A DNA stretch of 64,000 nucleotides, taken from contig NW_004454177.1 in the NCBI RefSeq assembly GCF_000283155.1, positions 28,075,675 to 28,139,674 on the forward strand. The letters run 5' to 3'. This DNA is from Ceratotherium simum simum. Taxonomy: Eukaryota; Chordata; Mammalia; Perissodactyla; Rhinocerotidae. Both the position numbers and the translations under genes were made by a program. Shown piece after piece: positions 32,459 to 44,708 of this stretch; the stretch's first letter is position 1; the number at the start of each line of letters is the position of its first letter. Below the pieces are notes generated by a model. It was not told the DNA's origin. It was given only the letters and a program-made list of their open reading frames with translations, and did no database searches.

Positions 32459-34803
32459 TGACTAAAACTTACAAAATTTGTATTATTGTTGGGGCACAAA
32501 AAAACAAAAATAAAAAACATTACAATTTGTCATCTATAGAGATAATAGCTGACCTCATATAAAAAAATTGTTACTTTACCTGATTTTATTTTAACCATTT
32601 GGCTCAACGACAAAATGCCATGTTTTTGTGCTAAGACAAAAACATTGTTGACAGAGAGATGGTGCTGAAAATTTTGTTGAAAAGAAAGACTGGACTACAT
32701 GAGGCATACCTTTAATTAAATTAAAATTTGTCCACAAAACCAAACTCCTCAGCCTTGAGAAGTGCTGTGGGATTTTGAAATGAAATGTCAGAACATAACA
32801 TTTAGCTCTTCGAGTAAGAACATTTTCATGCGGATGTGCTGTTGGATGTTAGTCATACTTTAATCCAATATTTAGACTTATTTACTACCAATTCTAACTC
32901 AGCACAAAGAGTGTCTGGGGCCTCTGAGCAGACTAGCTATAAGCAAGTCTTCATTTGAACTGGGAATTTGAGTTTTGCTTAGACAAGACTTTTCACTTTC
33001 AAGAAGTTAGAGTTGAAGAAAGATCTTCTAAACCAAAATGACTGGGGCAAATGCTTAGGAGTATGTGCACAAACTCACACACTCACAAAATGTCGTGTGT
33101 TTACGCTGTGAGCAATGCGGGATGGTACAAAGTCTTAAATATGGGAGTGATCCACTTGAACTCCTCTCCTTTTATGCTGAAATGTTGTGGAAATTTTCCC
33201 TTTTGGAGAACTTTTTCTCCAAGTCAAAGGGAACACTTTTTCCTTTTTTTGATTTCTCCCATATCAGAATATGAAAATTGTAAGCAAAGCCACAGCCACC
33301 CAGATACAAATCCACCCCAGAAGGAGTAGCAGCCTTCATTAACCTCTTAATGAAATAACGAAAGCATATAGTTCACTTACTCTCTCATGAAGTGAATGCA
33401 CTCTGACTCTCACAGCAGATTTGACGTTTACCAAGAAAATATTTTTACTGAGGTGCACAGATAATTGCACATTTGATCCCAAAATAGCTGAATTTCTTCC
33501 CTTGGTAAAAACACATTCTAAGTGATAGAAGTGAAACAGACCAAACAAAGGAAGATGGATCGGGATCTAAGTTTAGTATTGTTGTTGTTGTTTCCTATAC
33601 ATGACCTAAAAACTCATAACTATGTTTATCATGACAAGTTTACCATAGGAAAAGCAGCCTACGGAACTTCTGTTTTCTTCCATCTTTCCAGGTTAAATCT
33701 CGCTCTTTCCTTTGACCAGTGTTGTTGGAAATCACACAGACAATGCCATACTCAGGTAATTAAGTTGGGTTGATCAGGTTATAGGGACTATACATAAGCA
33801 TTAGAGCACATGAATGAAATCCTTGCAACCACCTTATCTTTCTTCACAATGGAAACAATAAACTCTTTGCTTTCCTATTTATGACCAAATAAGCAACTAC
33901 AATAGCACAAAGAAACCAGGGTCCAGAGGAGGAAAGTGTATGGTTTTCTCTAATCGAGTTTCTCCCGGTCTCATCTTCTATAGATGTCTTGGATTGTTTT
34001 CCAATTTTCATTCGCATTTCATCCCATGAAATGGTGCTAACCTCTGACACAGGCACACCACCCTGTATTCATCTTCTTTTCATAATTGAGATGAATGAAA
34101 TGTGCCCACTTGCTCTGTCGACAGTACAGAGGCATGGACAAGACACAGATGAATATGAACTCACTCTGTTAGACCAGGCTTTGACAAGAAAACAAAATAA
34201 GACTCTTCATCTAGTTACAGTCAAAATCAGCGTGCATATGCACAAGGCCTACGTTTTTGGTAAATATGTAGCTGTTGACTTGCAGTGAAAAAATGCCACA
34301 ATGAGACTAGTCTGTTGTTACCAAGCTGCTTTCATGCTCCAGGTAGGATTGCTCTTTCAAAATCTCTATATTTAAATGTGCTTAGTGATTCTAAGCTGTG
34401 TAGATAGCAATACAGGTAAATGTTAGTTTTAGAACAAATTATTGAGATTTGTCAACAAATTGCTATGCAGTTTCCTTAAGATGGAGATGAAAAATCGTGT
34501 TGATTTTTCTCTGCTTTGGAAGAACATTACTTTAGACACTGCCCGTAATATAAAGCAAGTAATATGCATAGAATCAGAAACATTTATTTTAGGAACTCTA
34601 AAATAAAAAAGCAGCAATCATGTGATATCTGTATTACTGTGAAAATTCAAGATAACATGAAAAATTATAATATTATATTAACATACTGTTTAAAAAAATG
34701 TGTGTGAATGGCTCAAATGAAAGGTTCTGATGCTAGGCAAAGATAATGTATGTACATTACTGATAAATATCTAATATCCAAAGAAAAGTTGGTTCACTGA
34801 AAT
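32459..34803. other. Unrecognised intronic sequence
   Basis: About 2.3 kb without a recognised repeat other than the weak hairpin at 32620. No splice-flanked coding frame. Confidence 0.5.
32620..32645. repeat. Short inverted repeat, 10-base stem
   Basis: ATGTTTTTGT (32620-32629) pairs with ACAAAAACAT (32636-32645) around a 6-base loop. The arms are low in complexity, so chance is a fair explanation. Confidence 0.6.
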
Positions 34804-34821
34804 AAAAATGTATGAGACTGG

Positions 34822-35024
34822 GGCCGGCCCCGTGGCTTAGCGGTTAAGCGTGGGCGCAGTGCTGCTGGCGGCCCCGGTTCGGATCCCGGGCGTGCACCAA
34901 CGCACCCCTTCTCCAGCCATGCTGAGGCCGCGTCCCACATACAGCAACTAGAGGGATGTGCAGCTATGACATACAACTATCTACTGGGGCTTTGGGGGGA
35001 AAAATAAATAAATAAAATTAAAAA
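34822..35024 (+). mobile_element. ERE-type SINE, short form without tail modules
   Basis: Head GGGCCGGCCCCGTGGCTTAG and B box GTTCGGATCCCGGG. After CTACTGGGGCTTTGGGGGG it passes straight into (AAAT)n and poly(A), with no GATGTTAGC module. The 18-base duplication (34804-34821 and 35025-35042) is perfect, suggesting a fairly recent insertion. Confidence 0.94.
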
Positions 35025-35465
35025 AAAAATGTATGAGACTGGTATTTCGGAGGTATCTCTCTACACATGCGGTTCTAGGTTAAACTTAGGATAGTTCTTT
35101 GGTGAGATAATACGAACAAGCTAGGATCAAGGAGAAAAGAGGGAACATGTTCAGAAAGGAGGACCTCTTGGTTCCATGGCCATTGTTACATCCTCCCTTC
35201 CTCCTTTTTTGCATCTACACTTCAGAGTCCAAGAGCAGTGAAATTCCAGGTACCTATGGAAGGTTGCAACAGAAAAGAAAAACATGGCAAATATGGTATT
35301 AAAAGAGAATACAGAAGTCTCCCTGGACTTTCAGAAGGATCATTCTGGACTGTAGTTGGCATGGGGAATTTTGGGTTTTGGGGTCAGTTCTGACCAGCTG
35401 CCTGCTCAAATTCTTAGGCATGTTCTATAGCCACAGATGTATTGCCCTATCTTTCTGAGGAGTGG

Positions 35466-35646
35466 GTTTCATCGCATGTGACCTTAATTATGGGGTTAAT
35501 GTCTATCTTCCCCACTAGACTGTAATACTCCCAGGGCAGAGAGGATCCTGCCTGTCTTACTCATCACAGACCCCAGCACCTAGAGAGCACAAGACAGTTA
35601 TTGCACATACTACCTGAACAACAAATATTTGTTGAATGAGTGAATG
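35466..35646 (+). mobile_element. L2 LINE 3' end, well preserved
   Basis: CCCCACTAGACTGTAATACT, CCCAGGGCAGAGAGGATCCT, CCCCAGCACCTAGAGAGCAC and ATATTTGTTGAATGAGTGAA are the L2 terminal block in order. Confidence 0.85.
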
Positions 35647-36285
35647 GTGTTTCTACTTCCAATGGAGCTTTGATGACTATGCAATAAGAGCCCAGCAGAG
35701 AATTATTATAATTTGTTACATCCATTAACAGTGTCCAACATGTGGCAATGAGTTGAAAAGCAAAAAAAAAAAAAAAATACATCAAGTTAGTCCCCAGGAG
35801 AATGGAAACAAAAGAGCTGCTAAAAGCAAAGTTTAATTAAAATAGCAGGAGACCCAGCTGAGAAAATCTAAGCTTCTCACCAGTTGGCACAGTCTTCACA
35901 TAACCCATGCAAAGCTGCAGTAAATGTAGATCTGTAACCTAGCCTCAGTGCAGAGACAGTCCAGGGAGCGCAATGATGTATACCAGCAGCACGCAGGCAC
36001 TTTCGGCTTCAGCTCCGCCAAAAATGCATTTGCTGCAAAACCCAGAGCTTGGACCAGAGATGTAGACACTCAAGGTCATGAATCAAGTGTGACGTCTGTT
36101 CAGTCTCTAATAGAAAGTCTCAGCAGGTCAAAGAACAATTGCAAAGGGAGCACCAGCCATTCTCCCCAGCAGAGGCCTGAGAGCCGTCGTTACTCAGAAA
36201 ACCTAGCCTATACATGAGCAGGTGGGTGTGCCAGCATCCAGAGCTGGTTCAGAGGAAGTAGCATGTGGACCTGAACAATCTCCAG

Positions 36286-36684
36286 TGGACACACATGGCC
36301 ATCTCAGTGATCCTTCCACTTGTCTCTCTGACCTCATTTCCTTCTACTTCTTGCCCCATCCACCTGGATGCTCCAGACACCCTAGAATTGCTCCATGTTG
36401 TTCCCTCTACCTGGAATAACACCTTCCTCCACCTTTAAGACACAAATGGAGCACTTCCTGCTTTGTGAAGCCATTAACCCCCAAAACAGACCTGGCCCCT
36501 TATTTCACCGCTGTATTTCCATCCACCACTATTATGGCATTTAACACACTATTTTGCAGTTTTCTTTACATGTCTGGCTCTGCAATGAGTGTCTTAAAGG
36601 GGTCCAATGTCTCATTCATCTTCTCTGCTCTTGGTCCCTGACATACATCATCACTCAGCAAATGTGTACTGTATGAAAGGGAAG
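36286..36684 (+). mobile_element. L2 LINE 3' region, about 400 bases
   Basis: CTCCATGTTGTTCCCTCTAC, CTGGAATAACACCTTCCTCC, GAGCACTTCCTGCTTTGTGA, CTCTGCAATGAGTGTCTTAA and CAGCAAATGTGTACTG follow L2 from the GTTCCCTCTGCCTGGAA block to its end. Confidence 0.82.
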
Positions 36685-36685
36685 T

Positions 36686-37925
36686 GTTACTGAACTGCAG
36701 GTATTTGCAGAAATGTCCTGCCAGGGAACATGCCAACAGGTAAATCTCGTCAGGAAGATCATAAAGTCCACCACGATAACTGTTCTTGTATAAAGAGAAA
36801 TTATAGCAAGGAAGAGGAGGCAGAAAGTGTAATACATTTATTCATAACCAGTTAAAGGAATGCTTCAAAGACACGACTGACATAGGATTTTAAAATCAGC
36901 TATAAAAATGCTTTATTTTTAGTGGATAGCACTAATCAGTCATTGGCATGATTTCCTGCAAAGAACCAATATTAAACTCCTAAGTAACAGTTGTCCACAA
37001 CCAATGGACTTTTGGAATTCCTATTTCTCTTTCTGCTACCAAACCCAAGCCCTGAGCAGAGACCAGAAAGGTTTCAAATGCCCGTTAAACATATAGGCAT
37101 ATTCACTGGGAAGCATCCAAAAGAGATGGGTGGAAAAAAATCACTCAAGTCAGTTAGACCTGCTCCCTCAATGCCCAGGTCTGAGCACTGACCTCCCAAG
37201 AAGTCTGGCTTGTTCACGGAATCTGTGCTGTCTCCTGGCTCTCACGTTGTATTTTTCATGGCACAACCCGACTTTCGTGTATGATCTGGACCTGACAGCT
37301 ATGGCTGTTCTAAAATGAAAAACTACAACTATTTAGCTTCCATTACATAATAATTCACAATCTCCGATGGAAATGTTCAAGTCACTTAGGACTCTGATTT
37401 GGAACAATGTATCTGTTTTAATTCAGATGACAGCAGTAATTCATTTGGACAACATGATTCATATAACGTGCTTCTCCTTCACCATAACCTCTGCTGTTAT
37501 GAAATGACACCGTTTCATGGGATCATCTCAAAAGACTAAGAAGCAAATCCTTTTACATATATGACTACTATAATTTATCCAATGTATAGGATTTTTATTC
37601 CTATAGGAAAAGAAAGAACAAGTCCACAATATTTTTTAAAGTGTAATTAGTAATGATTACTTAGTAAGATGTGAAATCAATCTAATAAGTCTGACCTGTA
37701 TTTTTTTTAAATGAAAAACAATAGAATGGAAAAATCACTGTGTGTTGTGTATAATAAGGATAAATAGTGCTTTGTAACACCTGCGTGTTTGAGAATGAGC
37801 GAGACGGACAGACAGAGAGAGAGCACAAGTACAGTAAGTTGTGATACAAAATGTAATTAAATGTATTTCTTACTGAGGGTCATGGCCAGAAAAGGTAGAA
37901 AACAGCTGATGAACTAACTGTAAAG
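36686..37925. other. Unrecognised intronic sequence
   Basis: Nothing recognised. A short GA-rich run lies near 37797-37830. Confidence 0.5.
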
Positions 37926-38228
37926 GATTCTGATTCTGGAGTCAGGAAGCACAGTGAAAGTTTAGGTGAAAAATCCTAATTTTATCTCTGTCATTTATTC
38001 ATGATGCCCCCTTGTGCAAGTAACAACTTCTCTAAGTACCAGTTTCCATACGTATAAAACAAGGATGGCATCTCATAAAATCACTTGAGGTTTAAAGAAT
38101 ATAATGTGTTTAATTCACCAGTTATAATGATAATGGTAGGAAACACTTTACTATTAAAATGCTTAGCACAGTGCCTGGCACATAATAAGCACTCTTTAAA
38201 TGTTAGCAATTATTGCTGTTAATATTAT
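37926..38228 (+). mobile_element. MIR SINE with a small insertion
   Basis: GATTCTGGAGTCAGGAAGCA, CAGTTTCCATACGTATAAAA, and GCTTAGCACAGTGCCTGGCA with ACATAATAAGCACTC are MIR in order. About 45 extra bases lie before the final block. Confidence 0.83.
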
Positions 38229-38529
38229 TATTTTTAAATTATTACCTTTGTTTTTTATAAAGAAATATGCATATTATAATCAGGTATTTTCCTAAAATGC
38301 AAGAATCAAATATTACTTTCCAAATTCTATCGACATAATTAGCCAAAGTAGATTAGAACATCTTTGTTGTTTTTGTCACACTCTCTGATTCAAACTGCTT
38401 GATACTCAGCTGAAAAATTAAACCCTGGCCATCAATACCAAGGAACTGTGTGAATGGAGCACTACATCAGGATTATACCAGCTGATCTTAAGCTCGCTTC
38501 TCAAACCAAAGCAAAAAGGAAGAGTAGGA

Positions 38530-38703
38530 GTGTAAGGTTAGAGCAGTAACAGTTACCTTTTATAGAGTGCTTACGACACTGTACTTACAGGCACTGTATT
38601 AAATCCATTTTAAAGATGAGGAAGCAGCTTGGAAGACTAAGTAACTTTTCAAGGTCACATTACTAGTAAGTGATAGAATCAGGCTTTGCTTTAACACCCA
38701 TTT
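38530..38703 (-). mobile_element. MIR SINE
   Basis: CATTTTAAAGATGAGGAAGC, AAGTAACTTTTCAAGGTCAC, and GTAAGTGATAGAATCAGGCT are reversed MIR core. Confidence 0.82.
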
Positions 38704-38814
38704 GGCATATCTTGAGAACCTCAACACGGTAAGTACATCATGATTATCAAACCCAAGCGTCTATCTACAGCAGGCCTCAACTTTCAGCATCCTTTTGTTC
38801 TGGATTTGAAGGCC

Positions 38815-39310
38815 TAATATTCATGAGCTGCCTACTTCTCAAGGCTTTCCACTCCACCAACAGGAAGTTGTGATTGTTAGAAAGTTCTTTCTCATATCTA
38901 GCCAATATATTTACCTGCCTACACTTTCCACCCATTGAGACAGCACAGAAGACATATTCAGTCTTCTACTCCACATATTTTAAAACAATGAATGACTCTG
39001 TGTCCTCTCTGTCTTTTCTTCTCGGGAGTCAACACTCCTAGGAGTCTTTGAATTTCACTCTTAAGAGCTGGCTCTCACCCATTTATTCCCACGCTCTTCA
39101 TCTTCTCCTAGATGATATTCAGCCTGAAAATATTACCTAATGCAATACTCCTGATGCATGTGGCCTGCCCAGACAGAGTCTAAGAGAACCGGTTCATTTA
39201 AAACCCACATTTGTCTATCACTGTCCTTAGGGGCTTGGTCATGCTTCTTAGAAGTAAACTACCTCACACTTTGCTTCGTCTTTAGGTTTTGGTCACCTGA
39301 AACATCAAGG
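38815..39310. repeat. Ancient amniote-type interspersed repeat (CR1/L3-like or similar), about 490 bases
   Basis: The order TGATTGTTAGAAAGTTCTTT, CTCATATCTAGCC, ACTTTCCACCCATTGAGACA, GTGTCCTCTCTGTCTTTTCT and CAATACTCCTGATGCATGTG follows an old dispersed repeat I recognise by pattern (AAGTTCTTCC...CCACCCATTG...CAATACTCCAGGTG). I cannot name its family with confidence. Confidence 0.5.
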
Positions 39311-41359
39311 TATTTTCCAAATGAACTTTCCACCCTGCATTTCTACAACCACATTTTTGAACCTCAATTCAATTTTTTTTTAATCCCTGTAACATTTCTT
39401 TGCCTTGCTTTTGGCTCAGCTTTCCAGCAGAGAGAGGTCACTTCAATTCTTAATTCTGTCTTTCATAAAATTAACTATTATTCTCAGGAGTCTATTACAC
39501 GCAAACGTAAAAAGCATGTGGTTACATTAAATTATAAGTTGACAGACTATTAGAGACAGATGGAAATATATATATATATACACACACACACAAAAGCATA
39601 CATTTTTGCTTCTCTCATTAAATTGTAAACTCCTCGAGTTCATGAGCACTGCATCCTTCTCCTTTTAGTACATCATGTGGGCACAAAGGTCACCATATTC
39701 ATTTTGACTGGATGATTATTAATTTGCACATGTCAAAATTCACTGCTAGAATTGATGATAAGCCAAGAGGCAGGAGGGGAAATAAAACACCACACATCTG
39801 AAGTGCGGGTTCAAAGGCAACGACTGGCACGTGTTGCTTCCCTGAACCCAATCAATCATAGAGTTGACAGAAAATGGAAATTCATATTAGAAAAGAACCC
39901 GACAGAAAGACAAAGAAGAGAGAAAGAGATAGGAAGAAAACACGCACGTGCACATGCACACACACACAATTGACTGGTGAAATTCCTTAAAGTAGTTACC
40001 AGAAGGTTTTCACACATGAATACCACCACTTAATAGCATAAGGTTCTTGACTTTGTATTACTATTAATAGACAGCCTATTAGGACATTGCTATTTACAGA
40101 CTTCCACAAGGCAACATGATTTCCCAGTGGTATATTACCATTAATTGGTAAAAGGCACTCTAGGAATACCAGTCTAAGACAATAGCTCAGCCACAATTAA
40201 AACAGAATTGCATTTGCTGACCTAGATGACAAAGCAGAGTGTGCCTGGGAAATTCTCTGCAATATTTTACAAGCTGAACTAATTAAAGATTACATTCCCC
40301 ATACAGCCAGAAAGCAAACATGAGAAATACCCCCAGCTGAAGACTTTCTAGCTTGATGGTTACTATAATGAGTTCAGTCCCAAAGGTTCAAGACAACAGA
40401 AAGCAGCTTCTAGTTGAAGGCTGTGGAATGCAAGTCTGACTTCCTTTAATTTTGGAGCAATTCCTTCTTGTCCAGTGTCAGTCGCATCCAAAGGCTGCTG
40501 TCCAATTTTTCTGCAATGAACACAGGGAATGTAGAGGGGAAAACTGATCTCATTGTAGCCTGCTAAATTTCTTTAACAGATTTAATGTTGACAAAGATTG
40601 AGAATAGCGTATCATCATTGCCAGACTGTACGCTGGATGAATTTCATTTATTAACTTAGGAGAGCCTTCCCTCATCCAAGCAAGCAGCAGACTAAAAATG
40701 TTTTTACTGTATTTAATAAAGTATCTTTACACAGGCAGCCCTAGGCACCCCAAGTTATTGCTCGATCGCCTGGAGGTAAATTAAGGTGATACTTTTCCTT
40801 TCCCCATGTCTAATAGGATTGTACGTTCTGCTGCTAGCAAAACTGATTACACTATTACCTATTGCAAAAGCCTCATTCCTGAATGCTGATGTGTGTTCTG
40901 TCACATTTGGCTTGAAAAAATTACCTCTTACTACTTTGTTCTGATACGGGGGAAACTTGCAGGAAGGGTGTTTTCAGGGAAAGAAAGAGAAACATAAAGG
41001 AAAAATGGACATTAGGCACTGAATGTGAGTTAACACGTCATTATTTTGAAACATTTCATCCTATTTTTTCTCCTTCAAAGTTCTTTTACAATCAGCCTGA
41101 ACATGTTGGCCACCATCTTAGAACATCAATGCTGTCTTAATAGGTATAGGTATTTTTATTCTCCAACATAAATCTGTTCCTAGAAGAAAAAATACTTTAT
41201 AGATAATAAAATATCTAAAATTAAACCAAATTGTATAATAACCTAAAGTAATGCTATGTGGCCCAAGACAAATTTTTGGGAATTGATCCTTAAAGGGAAA
41301 AATAAATATGTAATGTGTATGATGAGTCTTAGCATTTTCATGTCAATCAGTTGACTTTT
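39311..41359. other. Unrecognised intronic sequence with two dinucleotide repeats
   Basis: Apart from the TA/CA repeats at 39566 and 39942 I recognise nothing. The 131-codon frame at 39158-39553 lies mostly in and beyond an ancient repeat and is not a gene. Confidence 0.5.
39566..39591 (+). repeat. (TA)n(CA)n microsatellite
   Basis: Alternating TA units pass directly into about six CA units. This is a typical dinucleotide microsatellite. A second CA-rich run with CACGTGCACA interruptions occurs at 39942-39968. Confidence 0.85.
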
Positions 41360-41384
41360 TAATTCCAGTCAACAGATATTTATT
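41360..41384 (-). mobile_element. L2 tail, split by ERE (part 1)
   Basis: CAACAGATATTTATT is the reversed L2 end. The rest of the L2 continues beyond the ERE at 41663. Confidence 0.6.
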
Positions 41385-41647
41385 TACTTACTTATTTACT
41401 TATTTATTTTTGCTGAGGAAGATTCACCCTGAGCTAACATCCATTGCCAATCTTCCTCTTTTTTTGCTTGAGGAAGATTAGCGCTGAGCTAACATCTGTG
41501 CCAATCTTCCTCTATTTTGTATGTGGGATGCCTTCACAGCATGGCTGATGAGTGGAGTAGGTTCATGCCCTGGATCCGAACCCGTGAACCCAGGCCACCG
41601 AAGCGGAGTGCGCAGAACTTGAACCACTCGGCCAGGGGGCCAGCCCC
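41385..41647 (-). mobile_element. ERE-type SINE, minus strand, inserted in an L2 tail
   Basis: Reversed ERE with two GAGGAAGATT...TGAGCTAACATC modules at the left and GGGGGCCAGCCCC at the right. The exact 15-base duplication (41370-41384, 41648-41662) is itself the conserved L2-end word CAACAGATATTTATT, so the SINE landed inside an older L2. Confidence 0.93.
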
Positions 41648-41662
41648 CAACAGATATTTATT

Positions 41663-41738
41663 GAGCATTTACTACATTGCAGGGACTTTCTCTGTCTGTG
41701 GATACAGTGTGGAATGCGAAAGCCCAAGGAGGTGTAAA
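41663..41738 (-). mobile_element. L2 tail, split by ERE (part 2)
   Basis: GAGCATTTACTACATTGCAG, GGACTTTCTC and GGATACAGTGTGGAATG continue the reversed L2 begun before the ERE. Confidence 0.68.
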
Positions 41739-42799
41739 AGCATTTTGAATTTTACAGCATTATTTACCCTTACTATTACTAGCATATTGTTTAGGCTTTA
41801 GGACAGTCCCAATCTGAACATCAAAAATTTCTACATCTATCAGACCCCTGACATTCAAAAAGGGAACAGATAGTCTGTTTAATACTCTAAGTCTCACATG
41901 CTGTCGTAGGCTCTTCTAGTTCCGTGCTATCACTTATCTGAGAAAAGTCACATTTCTTGTGCATCCTCTTCCAACACAAGTTAACTAAATAACTTTCTAA
42001 GTTTTTCAAGGTTTAGTCTTTCAAATGGTGCTCACTTCCTACAAAGCAATCAAGGCTTTGCTTGTGTACAAGAAGACTCAAGATGCATGGAGAACAACAA
42101 AGCCAAGTTCAGATGTGACTGCTGGGCAGTCAGCTAGGCTCACTCGCTCTGCAAATTCCTTGCTTCCACACAGCATTTCAAAGCCAGGTGAGTAAAATCG
42201 GATTCTCAGCAAAATTAGGAATTGCTCATATCAGGCACCCTCAACATAGTTCTTGAATAAGCAAAACCATTGATGTTAAGAATACTAAAGGTATACTCTG
42301 CTGGGTACTATTTAGCAAGATTTCATTCAGTTATCACGTATAATTAACATTTGAATAGTAAATGATAGTTGTACTTTATATAATGTGATAAAATATATGG
42401 TCTCAAGCTACCACTCAGAAGATGAACTTAAATAATTGAGTCAGCTCACACCATATGGGGACTTTCCCATTGCCTTTCCTACCCTCCCCCTGCAGAATGA
42501 GTCACTCCATCCACTAGATTTCTAAAATGAATTCTGTATACCACTAATAAAACACTCACATGCTATATAGCAATTTTCCCTTTTAACATATCTATTCAAG
42601 GTCAAGGTCATGTAGTAACCACCTCTGAATCAAGAAGACAGTAGGTCTTAAACAAATGTTTGCTAAATGAATGACACCAAAATAGCACATAAAAGAAAAG
42701 TACAATATAAATATAAAAAGAATAGCACAGATGAATACCCTACAAACACGGGAAGTTTAAATTCACTTTATAAGAACAGACATTCGGGTACAGCAAGTA
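41739..42799. other. Unrecognised intronic sequence
   Basis: Nothing recognised except the short L2-like tail at 42640. Confidence 0.5.
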
Positions 42800-42938
42800 A
42801 AATGCTAGAGGGTAAGTTCTTTGAGGGTAGGACCAGGTCTGTCTTTCCCAGCTGCACTGCTGTACTATTACGGCTTTGGACACCGCACCGGGCACAGCAG
42901 AGACTCTTCATAAACAGCTGTGCAATGAACTCAAAAGT
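42800..42938 (+). mobile_element. L2 LINE 3' end
   Basis: AGGGTAAGTTCTTTGAGGGT, AGGACCAGGTCTGTCTTTCC and CACCGGGCACAGCAGAGACT follow the L2 terminus. A shorter L2-like tail (AATGTTTGCTAAATGAATGA) lies at 42640-42676. Confidence 0.75.
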
Positions 42939-43231
42939 ATTAAAAGGGATCTAGAAACCAGATTCTCCTGTGTTGATGTGTGTTTTACCAGTAGAAGAGT
43001 CTCCTTTATAAGTACACTACTTGTATGAAGGATTACAAGTCCTGCAAAGCTGCGCTGAATTGCAGAGCAGTAGGCAGAGAGGAAACTCAAAAAAGCCCCT
43101 TAGTCCCCTTAGACATTATAAAAATGACCGCAAACTGGATTCCTTTATATAGTATCCTTGTCCTATTGATTGATGGTTTCTGACCAATTTAAGCTGTGTC
43201 ACCTCAACAATTACCAGATGATGTCATATCA

Positions 43232-43408
43232 TAAAATCTGGAGACAGACTTGGGTAAAAGTCTGACTCTGTCATTAACTAGCTGTGTGACCTCCAGGCAA
43301 CAATTAAGTTTCTCAAGAGCCTCGGTTTCTTCCTTCATAAAATCGAGATGAGAGTCACATCTACCTCACAGGGGATTTAAGGGAGAAACGCATGTGGAAG
43401 AGCTGCCT
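43232..43408 (+). mobile_element. MIR SINE
   Basis: ACTAGCTGTGTGACCTCCAG, CGGTTTCTTCCTTCATAAAA and TCTACCTCACAGGGGATTTA follow MIR closely. Confidence 0.86.
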
Positions 43409-43555
43409 TGACTTTCGTTCTTATTTGTATAAAAGTTTCCATACTAAAATAATATTTTTCCAACCAAAAGCTCTGCACTAGGCACCTGCTGGTATTTAAA
43501 ATGCACAGACATTAACTTTGATTTGAATCCTCTCTGTAGAAATAACTCTTAATAC

Positions 43556-43765
43556 AGATTCATTTATTTAACAAAAATGCACTCAGACCTTAAGTGCCAG
43601 GCAGCAGAGAGACAGCACAGTCCCTTCTCTGATGCAGTGAAAAGTCTAAGGGGGGAGGAAACTAAACACACCACTGTGGTGAAGTGCGATGAAGTGTGAC
43701 ACTAGATACACACTGACTTCACTGTGGAATGGGAAGCCCAGGGACCAATGGAAACAAGTTCCAGG
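43556..43765 (-). mobile_element. L2 LINE fragment
   Basis: TTCATTTATTTAACAAAAAT, AAGTGCCAGGCAGCAGAGAG and GTGGTGAAGTGCGATGAAGT resemble the reversed L2 end. Confidence 0.55.
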
Positions 43766-44171
43766 GAGATCCACACTACGCTACAGAATTCCAGATAAAC
43801 TCTAGGCAAACATCACTGAACTCCAACACCGAGGTGAGGTTCAGTACAAAACATCCTCTATTTAAGTGAAGAGGCTAACCAAACGCCGGCCTGTAAAATG
43901 TTAAGTGTTAAAGTAATCACTGTGAAGGGTATGGAGTACAGAGTGTATGGGAATCATTTCTACGATTATCACCGTGAATGCTTGGCAGAATCTCTCCCGC
44001 TTCCCAGCTCTAGAGTGTTGCCTTCAGCACTCTCTTATGGCTCTCCAACTGCACGGGAGGGTCTCTTCAAACTCTACTCTCAGAATGTAAAACTTAATCC
44101 CCTTTCTCTTCTCATAAAGTGCTTTGCAAATCTAATACCTTTGGGCTGCATGCAGCATTCCCTCCTTCTTC

Positions 44172-44430
44172 AACCCAACAAGGAATTAGCAAGCCTCTGC
44201 TGTGTGCCCACCACCGCCCTAGAGACAGAACTCCAAGTGTGAGTAAAACAGAGGCCCTGCACTTGTGGTTATAGCCTGGGAGAACTTAGGGATACCACAG
44301 ATACATGACAATGAAGTGTGTCAGATACGGCCATGGAAGTGTGTCCAGGAGAAAGAGAGGCACAAATGGCGATGCAATGCTGTGATCTCTGACTAGGGCA
44401 GGTGTCATACAAGGTCCCACAGATGAAAGA
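44172..44430 (-). mobile_element. L2 LINE fragment
   Basis: AGCCTCTGCTGTGTGCCCAC, AGTAAAACAGAGGCCCTGCA and TACATGACAATGAAGTGTGT are reversed L2 sequence. Confidence 0.55.
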
Positions 44431-44632
44431 GCATGTGATCTGGTTTCCTAGGATGGATAAGTTTGCCAGGCAGGAGAGAGGCTATGGGAGAAGGGGTTTT
44501 CCGAGAAGCAGTAGAAACAATGGTGTGCTTGTAATGGAGGGCGCCAGGGTTAGAAGTGGGGAGGGGGGCAGCATGGGTGAGGTGGAGAGGCGAGGGGAGC
44601 AGATAGCCAAGGTCTAAGACACTGCACTGCAC

Positions 44633-44708
44633 TCATGCAGCAAATATTTACTGACTGCTATGTACCAGGCACTGAGGATAGAATCATAAGCACAATCTCG
44701 ATTCAGCC
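44633..44708 (-). mobile_element. L2 LINE tail
   Basis: GCAGCAAATATTTACTGACT and GCTATGTACCAGGCACTGAG are a clear reversed L2 end. Confidence 0.78.

Noticed and set aside
39158..39553. 131-codon plus-strand frame
   Set aside because: It begins in an ancient repeat and shows no domain, splice sites or compositional support.
44540..44610. G-quadruplex in the G-rich run
   Set aside because: There are only three close G runs before a gap of more than 15 bases, so the canonical four-tract rule is not met.
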